From Raineyella sp964402325 (GTDB lineage Bacteria > Actinomycetota > Actinomycetes > Propionibacteriales > Propionibacteriaceae): a DNA stretch of 64,000 nucleotides. The stretch's first letter is position 1, and each line of letters starts with the position of its first letter. Both the position numbers and the translations under genes were made by a program. Under the pieces are notes generated by a model that saw only the letters and a program-made list of their open reading frames with translations, was not told the origin of the DNA and made no database searches. Location: assembly GCA_964402325.1 (NCBI GenBank), contig CAYOBI010000001.1, positions 90,567 through 154,566 of the forward strand. The letters run 5' to 3'. This document shows positions 59,426-64,000 of the stretch, piece after piece.

Positions 59426-61714
59426 ATGACGACCTCGACCGTGCAGCCATCGCCCGGCGCGACATCGGACACCACCACGAAGGACATGACGACTGTGACA
59501 GGGTCCGCGGCCGGGGTCGCGAGCCACACCCACCAGCCGATCGGCGACCTGCTGGTCGACCGCCGGCTCGTCGAGTTCCTCGACCGCGAGGCCCTGCCGG
59601 GCGCAGGGGTCGACCCGGATCGGTTCTGGGACGGCTTCGTGCGGGTGTTCGGCGGCTTCACCGGGCGCAACCGGGCCCTGCTGGCCGAGCGCGAGCGGCT
59701 GCAGGCCGAGATCGACGACTACCACCGGGACCACCCGGGCACCCCGGAGCCGGCCGACTACCAGGCCTTCCTGCGGCGGATCGGCTACCTCCTCGACGAG
59801 CCGACGGGGGTCCGGGCCAGGACCCGCAATGTCGACACCGAGATCGCGGAGGTGGCCGGCCCGCAGCTGGTCGTGCCGGTGATGAACCGCCGGTTCGCGA
59901 TCAACGCGGCCAACGCCCGGTGGGGGTCGCTGTACGACGCGCTGTACGGGACCGACGCCATCAGCGAGGCGGACGGCGCCAGCCGCGGGCCGGGCTACAA
60001 CCCGCGTCGCGGCCAGCGGGTGATCGCCTGGGCCCGGGCGTTCCTGGACCGGGCGGTCCCGCTGACCTCCGGCTCGCACGCCGACGTGGTCGAGTACCGG
60101 GCCGGGCAGCGGTTCCGGGCGACCCTGCGCTCCGGCGAGAGCGTCGGCCTGGCCGACCCGGACGCCTTCGCCGGCTTCACCGGGGCCCCTGGGGCGCCGA
60201 AGAGCATCCTGCTGCGCCACCACGGGCTGCACATCGACATCCGGTTCGACTTCGACAGCCCGATCGGCCGGGCGGACCGGGCGCACATCAGCGACATCGT
60301 CCTGGAGGCCGCGATCACCGCGATCATGGACTTCGAGGACTCCGTGGCAGCGGTCGACGGACCCGACAAGGTCGTCGGCTACCGCAACTGGCTGGGTCTC
60401 AACGACGGCACCGCCGCCGAGGTGATGGAGAAGGGCGGCCGGGCCTTCACCCGGGCCCTCGCCCCGGACCCGACCTGGTCCGCGCCGGACGGCTCGGAGG
60501 TCCGCCTGCCCGGCCGGTCGCTGATGCTGTGCCGCAACGTTGGTCACCTGATGACCACCCCGGCGGTGCTCGACGAGCACGGCGAGGAGTTGCCCGAGGG
60601 CATCCTCGACGCGCTGGTGACCAGCCTGTGCGCCATCCCCGGCCTGGCGTCCGGCAACGAGCGGGCCAACTCGCGCACAGGTTCCCTCTACATCGTGAAG
60701 CCCAAGCAGCACGGCCCGGCCGAAGTGGGGTTCACCTCGGACCTGTTCGCCGCGGTCGAGGACGTCCTCGGCCTGGAGCGCAACACCATCAAGATGGGCA
60801 TCATGGACGAGGAGCGCCGGACGACGGTGAACCTGATGGCGTGCATCGACCGGGCCGCCGACCGGATCATCTTCATCAACACCGGCTTCCTGGACCGCAC
60901 CGGCGACGAGATCCACACCTCGATGGTCGCCGGGCCGATGATCCGCAAGGCGGAGATGAAGTCGGCCACCTGGATGACGAACTACGAGGACTGGAACGTC
61001 GACGTCGGCCTGGCCTGCGGACTGCCGGGACGTGCCCAGATCGGCAAGGGCATGTGGGCGATGACCGAACTGATGGCCGACATGCTCGCGACGAAGCGCG
61101 CGCATCCCACGGCCGGCGCGAACACCGCCTGGGTGCCCTCGCCGACCGGCGCCACCCTGCACGTCACCCACTACCACGAGGTGAACGTCTGGGAGCGTCA
61201 GGCCGCCATCCTGCAGCAGGGCCGCCGCGCCACCCTGGCAGGGCTGCTGGACATCCCGCTCGCCCCGGACACCGACTGGAGCGAGGAGGAGAGGCGCCGC
61301 GAGGTGGAGAACTCCTGCCAGTCGATCCTCGGCTACGTGGTGCGCTGGATCGAGCAGGGCGTCGGTTGCTCGAAAGTGCCCGATATCAACGACGTCGCGC
61401 TGATGGAGGACCGGGCGACCTGCCGGATCAGCTCGCAGATGCTCGCCAACTGGATCCGCCACGACGTGGTGTCGGCGGAGTTCGTCGTCGAGGCGTTCCG
61501 CCGGATGGCGGTGGTCGTGGACACGCAGAACGCCGCGGACCCGGACTACCTGCCGATGACCCCGTCGACCCCGGAGGGGTCGTACGAGGACTCGATCGCC
61601 TGGCGCGCCGCCCGTGACCTGGCCCTCGAGGGCACCCGGTCGCCGTCCGGCTACACCGAGCCGATCCTGCACGCGCGGCGCCGGGAGTTCAAGGCGGCGT
61701 ACGGACTCGTCTGA
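59426..61714 (+). CDS. glcB: Malate synthase G
   Basis: A 762-residue monomeric enzyme condensing glyoxylate and acetyl-CoA to malate. ITAIMDFEDSVAAVDGPDKV, MLCRNVGHLMTTPAVLDEHG and IKMGIMDEERRTTVNLMACI are the active-site and Mg-binding segments. The C-terminal Asp is near MPMTPSTPEGSYEDS-type sequence. An N-terminal 30-residue Ser/Thr-rich tail precedes the usual start of homology; a downstream start is possible, but GGAGAGGAG lies right before ATG 59426. It follows aceA in the same operon and ends at a very strong terminator. Confidence 0.95.
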   Translation: MTTSTVQPSPGATSDTTTKDMTTVTGSAAGVASHTHQPIGDLLVDRRLVEFLDREALPGAGVDPDRFWDGFVRVFGGFTGRNRALLAERERLQAEIDDYHRDHPGTPEPADYQAFLRRIGYLLDEPTGVRARTRNVDTEIAEVAGPQLVVPVMNRRFAINAANARWGSLYDALYGTDAISEADGASRGPGYNPRRGQRVIAWARAFLDRAVPLTSGSHADVVEYRAGQRFRATLRSGESVGLADPDAFAGFTGAPGAPKSILLRHHGLHIDIRFDFDSPIGRADRAHISDIVLEAAITAIMDFEDSVAAVDGPDKVVGYRNWLGLNDGTAAEVMEKGGRAFTRALAPDPTWSAPDGSEVRLPGRSLMLCRNVGHLMTTPAVLDEHGEELPEGILDALVTSLCAIPGLASGNERANSRTGSLYIVKPKQHGPAEVGFTSDLFAAVEDVLGLERNTIKMGIMDEERRTTVNLMACIDRAADRIIFINTGFLDRTGDEIHTSMVAGPMIRKAEMKSATWMTNYEDWNVDVGLACGLPGRAQIGKGMWAMTELMADMLATKRAHPTAGANTAWVPSPTGATLHVTHYHEVNVWERQAAILQQGRRATLAGLLDIPLAPDTDWSEEERRREVENSCQSILGYVVRWIEQGVGCSKVPDINDVALMEDRATCRISSQMLANWIRHDVVSAEFVVEAFRRMAVVVDTQNAADPDYLPMTPSTPEGSYEDSIAWRAARDLALEGTRSPSGYTEPILHARRREFKAAYGLV

Positions 61715-61770
61715 CGGCAGCGGCTCGCCCGACAGCGCTGCCCCTGCTGAGAGCCACCGTCGCAGATGCG

Positions 61771-61808
61771 CGTGAGCCCCGTCGGTCCCCGGACCGACGG
61801 GGCTCACG
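61771..61808. terminator. Strong bidirectional terminator after glcB
   Basis: 18-bp perfect arms (61771-61788 with 61791-61808; CGTGAGCCCCGTCGGTCC) around a 2-base centre. It lies between glcB and the convergent flavodoxin-like gene. Confidence 0.9.
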
Positions 61809-61886
61809 CGGTGCCGGGAACGCGTCGTCAGCCGACACGACCGGCGCAAGCAGCCGGCGGGGCTGCCGACGGACCGGCTGCCCGGC

Positions 61887-62618
61887 TCAGCGGTACTCGG
61901 GGTTGGCGTCGAAGCCGAACCGCTCGCCGCGATCCCAGTCGGCCCGGAGGTTCCCATAGGCCGGCAGGCCGCCGGCATCCTTGAGCCGGCGGGCGGTGTG
62001 CAGCAGGTTCCACGCCATGAAGGTGGTGTTGCGGTTGGTGAAGTCGCTCTCCGGTCCGCCGGAGCCGGGGTCGAGGTAGCTCGGGCCCGGGCCGATCGCC
62101 CCGATCCAGCCGGCGTCGGCGCCCGGCGGGATGGTGAAGCCGATGTGCTGCAGGCTGTAGAGGATCGACATCGCGCAGTGCTTGACCCCGTCCTCGTTGC
62201 CGGTGATGATCGCGCCGCCGGTCTTGCCGTAGTACACGTACTGGCCCCTGTCGTTGAACAGGCCGCTCATCGCGTAGAGGCGTTCGATCAGCTTGCGGGT
62301 GATCGACGAGTTGTCCCCCAGCCAGATCGGGCCGCCGACCACGAGGATGTCGGCGGCGCGGATCGCCGGCCAGATCTCCTCGGGCCAGGCGTCCGTCGAC
62401 CAGCCGTGCTCGCGCATGTCGGGGTAGACCCCGGTGGCAACGTCGTGGTCGATGAACCGGAAGGTCTCCACCGTCACGCCCCGGTCCCGCATCAGCGCGA
62501 TGCTGCGCTCCATCAGCCCCTGGGTGTTGCTGACCTCGGGGCTGCGCTTCAGGGTGCAGTTGACGTAGACGGCCCGAAGATCGTCGTACGTCGCGGGAGG
62601 GCGCTCGTCGCCGGACAT
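61887..62618 (-). CDS. Flavodoxin-fold NAD(P)H-dependent oxidoreductase
   Basis: A 243-residue FMN reductase-type protein. AVYVNCTLKRSPEVSNTQGL is the phosphate-binding opening, and DILVVGGPIWLGDNSSITRK the FMN-binding loop. YYGKTGGAIITGNEDGVKHC follows the WrbA/NQO-like pattern. It probably reduces quinones or nitro compounds with FMN; the physiological substrate is unknown. The C-terminal 40 residues (RLKDAGGLPAYGNLRADWDR) are common in this actinobacterial subgroup. It stands 53 bases downstream of the SDR gene on the same strand, so they may be cotranscribed. Confidence 0.88.
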   Translation of the reverse strand: MSGDERPPATYDDLRAVYVNCTLKRSPEVSNTQGLMERSIALMRDRGVTVETFRFIDHDVATGVYPDMREHGWSTDAWPEEIWPAIRAADILVVGGPIWLGDNSSITRKLIERLYAMSGLFNDRGQYVYYGKTGGAIITGNEDGVKHCAMSILYSLQHIGFTIPPGADAGWIGAIGPGPSYLDPGSGGPESDFTNRNTTFMAWNLLHTARRLKDAGGLPAYGNLRADWDRGERFGFDANPEYR

Positions 62619-62671
62619 GGCGTCATGCTACCTGCAGGCCGATGGTCGCGTGGGCCCGTCAGGCACACCGG

Positions 62672-63367
62672 TCACCACGCGACGGTCCGGCCGAGCTGGT
62701 CGAGGAACTGCAGGCCGCCGTGGCCGTGCTGGGCATCGACGGTCGTGACCAGGTGCGGGATGCTCTCCTCGACGGACAGATGGGCCTCGGGGCCGCCGAG
62801 GTCGGTCCGGACCCAGCCGGGCGCCATCAGCAGCAGGGTGCGCGGGTCGTCGCGGTTGCGGGCGGCGTAGCTGCGCATCAGCTGGTTGAGCGCCGCCTTC
62901 GACGCCCGGTAGACCTCGAAGCCGCCGCCCTCGTTGTTGCCGATGCTGCCCTGGCCGGACGACATCACCGCGATGGTCCCGTCGGCGGTGACCAGGCTCT
63001 TCAGGGTCTCGACGACGCGCATCGGGGCGAGGGCGTTGGTGACCATCAGCCGGGTGAACTCCTCGGTGCGGATGTCGGCACAGGTCTCGTGGCGTTGGTT
63101 CGCCACCCCGGCGTTGTGGAAGAGCAGGTCGAAGCGCCGGGACGCCAGCCGGACCCGCAGGTCGTGGATCCCTCCCGGGCTCGTCACGTCGAGCGTCTCG
63201 ATCGTCAGGCCGGGCCGCCGGTCCCGGAGCTCGTGCAGGGCGGACGGTGGACCGGGGCGGACGGTGCCGACCACGTGGGCACCGCGGTCGAGGTACTCCT
63301 CGGCGAGGGCGAGGCCCAGGCCTCGCGAGGCGCCGATCAGCAGGACGTTGGGGTGTGTGGTGGTCAT
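62672..63367 (-). CDS. Short-chain dehydrogenase/reductase
   Basis: A 231-residue Rossmann-fold enzyme. VLLIGASRGLGLALAEEYLD binds NAD(P), FHNAGV is the NAG variant motif, and a catalytic Ser precedes YRASKAALNQLM, the YxxxK pair. The substrate cannot be deduced. Its shortness and GxxxGLG cofactor motif match the classical C-factor/SDR subgroup. GAGGGATCAACG precedes the ATG. It is probably in one transcript with the flavodoxin-fold gene. The 256-base region to the next, divergent gene contains an ATGTACGTACAT palindrome. Confidence 0.9.
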   Translation of the reverse strand: MTTTHPNVLLIGASRGLGLALAEEYLDRGAHVVGTVRPGPPSALHELRDRRPGLTIETLDVTSPGGIHDLRVRLASRRFDLLFHNAGVANQRHETCADIRTEEFTRLMVTNALAPMRVVETLKSLVTADGTIAVMSSGQGSIGNNEGGGFEVYRASKAALNQLMRSYAARNRDDPRTLLLMAPGWVRTDLGGPEAHLSVEESIPHLVTTVDAQHGHGGLQFLDQLGRTVAW

Positions 63368-63482
63368 CGTTGATCCCTCACTCGGTGGCGTTCGCCACCA
63401 GCCTGTGCCTCCGCGGGGTCAGTCCGACGTCCGATCCGGGGGCGGAACGGTGTTTTCCGTTGATTTGCCCTCGACGACGACA

Positions 63483-63494
63483 ATGTACGTACAT
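63483..63494. promoter_or_regulatory. ATGTACGTACAT palindrome in a divergent intergenic region
   Basis: A perfect 12-bp palindrome midway between the SDR gene and the hypothetical gene. The same core TGTACGTACA recurs at 56419-56428 before the transaldolase gene. It may bind a common regulator, or be chance. Confidence 0.35.
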
Positions 63495-63623
63495 GACGTG
63501 GAGCAGCGCCGTACCGCCAGTGTGATCGGTAACACAGTATGCTGTGCGTGCCGGACGACGGCTGTCGGCGGCGTACGCCCCGCTCGACCACAGGACCCTT
63601 GTCTCCAGAACGGAGGACAACTC

Positions 63624-63974
63624 GTGAACACCGACAACGGCGTCGATGTGGAAGAGTTCTTTGCAGGCCTTGCCGCTTCGTCCGACCCGAGCGCCGTCGC
63701 CCTGTCGACGTCGGTCCTGCTGGAGCATCCGCGGTCGGACGAGTGGCGGATCGGCCCCAGTGGCGTCGACTGGGACGCCCCTCTCCCCTCGCTCCATCGG
63801 GTGGTACCGGTCGCGGCGCTGGTCCGGGTCGCCCGGTGGTGGGAGGTCTCGGTCCGCCGGCCGATCAACCGTGGCGAGTGGACGATCACCCGCGACTCCT
63901 TCGGCAGCTACGTGGTCGAGCGGTGCCGGTTCGACCGGCCGCACCCGGGCGAGCGGACCCGCCTGCTGGGGTGA
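63624..63974 (+). CDS. Hypothetical protein
   Basis: A 116-residue protein starting at a GTG with GGAGG 8 bases upstream (63612-63616). The N-terminal half is acidic (VNTDNGVDVEEFFAGLAASS). The C-terminal half is Arg- and Trp-rich with a beta-like pattern (RRPINRGEWTITRDSFGSYV). It has no membrane segment or signal. I do not recognise the family. The upstream region holds an A/T-richer stretch and a TATGCT -10-like element near 63537, so it probably has its own promoter. Confidence 0.65.
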   Translation: MNTDNGVDVEEFFAGLAASSDPSAVALSTSVLLEHPRSDEWRIGPSGVDWDAPLPSLHRVVPVAALVRVARWWEVSVRRPINRGEWTITRDSFGSYVVERCRFDRPHPGERTRLLG

Positions 63975-64000
63975 GGGCCACCCACCTCGGGGGCATCAGA

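Noticed and set aside
58669..61617. A 982-codon plus-strand open frame overlapping aceA and glcB
   Set aside because: It is a +1-frame shadow of two well-recognised genes, extremely rich in Arg and Pro.
1..64000. tRNA, rRNA, CRISPR array, integrase or transposase genes
   Set aside because: I scanned for cloverleaf-type TTCGA arms, long direct repeats with spacers and recombinase motifs, and saw none that hold up.

Overview
The window is high-GC actinobacterial chromosome, most likely from a Propionibacteriales-type organism. This is inferred from gene content: rbpA convergent with a ppm1-type polyprenol-phosphate mannosyltransferase, an HTH-MurA fusion, a pit / small membrane protein / DUF3349 operon arranged as in mycobacteria, a RamB-type regulator next to aceA and glcB, and an LPXTG-anchored autolysin. 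No database search was possible. I saw no rRNA, tRNA, CRISPR array, phage block or insertion sequence. Nine 100-N assembly gaps interrupt the sequence. Three lie in repeats, where the flanks on both sides are identical.

Layout. Positions 1-3900 are the end of an exopolysaccharide locus on the minus strand: an Agd3-like deacetylase lipoprotein, a PelF-like glycosyltransferase, and the first codons of a further coupled gene. Positions 4000-13450 are core genes: lpd, HTH-MurA, pdxY, a glycerophosphodiesterase, an Atg22-like MFS protein, rbpA with a SigR-type promoter candidate, ppm1, a Kal-like hotdog protein and a 5'-3' exonuclease. Positions 14195-14434 hold a 17-bp minisatellite. Positions 14759-17101 hold a divergent two-component system. 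Its kinase gene is overlapped at its start codon by a small ORF for a candidate exported peptide. metX-metW follow at 17117-18903.

Positions 19200-33200 carry cell-envelope and housekeeping genes: an M23 peptidase, an LPXTG glucosaminidase, an acyl-CoA ligase, ThpR, a CinA-like protein, a secreted HNH nuclease and a ferredoxin-reductase-like flavoprotein. Positions 33396-38317 are a MacAB-like export operon with two adaptor genes around one ATPase/permease pair. Positions 38345-52821 are an accessory stretch of small stress and regulatory genes. It holds three decayed gene remnants (a flavin disulfide reductase, a sulfite oxidase and an oleate hydratase) and several well-formed repressor operators.

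Positions 53081-54924 are the phosphate transport operon. Positions 55223-61714 hold a transaldolase, ramB and the glyoxylate shunt genes aceA and glcB, which together support growth on acetate or fatty acids. Two oxidoreductases and a hypothetical gene close the window.

The most interesting candidates are the Agd3/PelF polysaccharide locus, the peptide-kinase pair, the SigR-type promoter on rbpA, the active-site variants of the RpiB-like isomerase and the thiolase, and the clustered gene decay.
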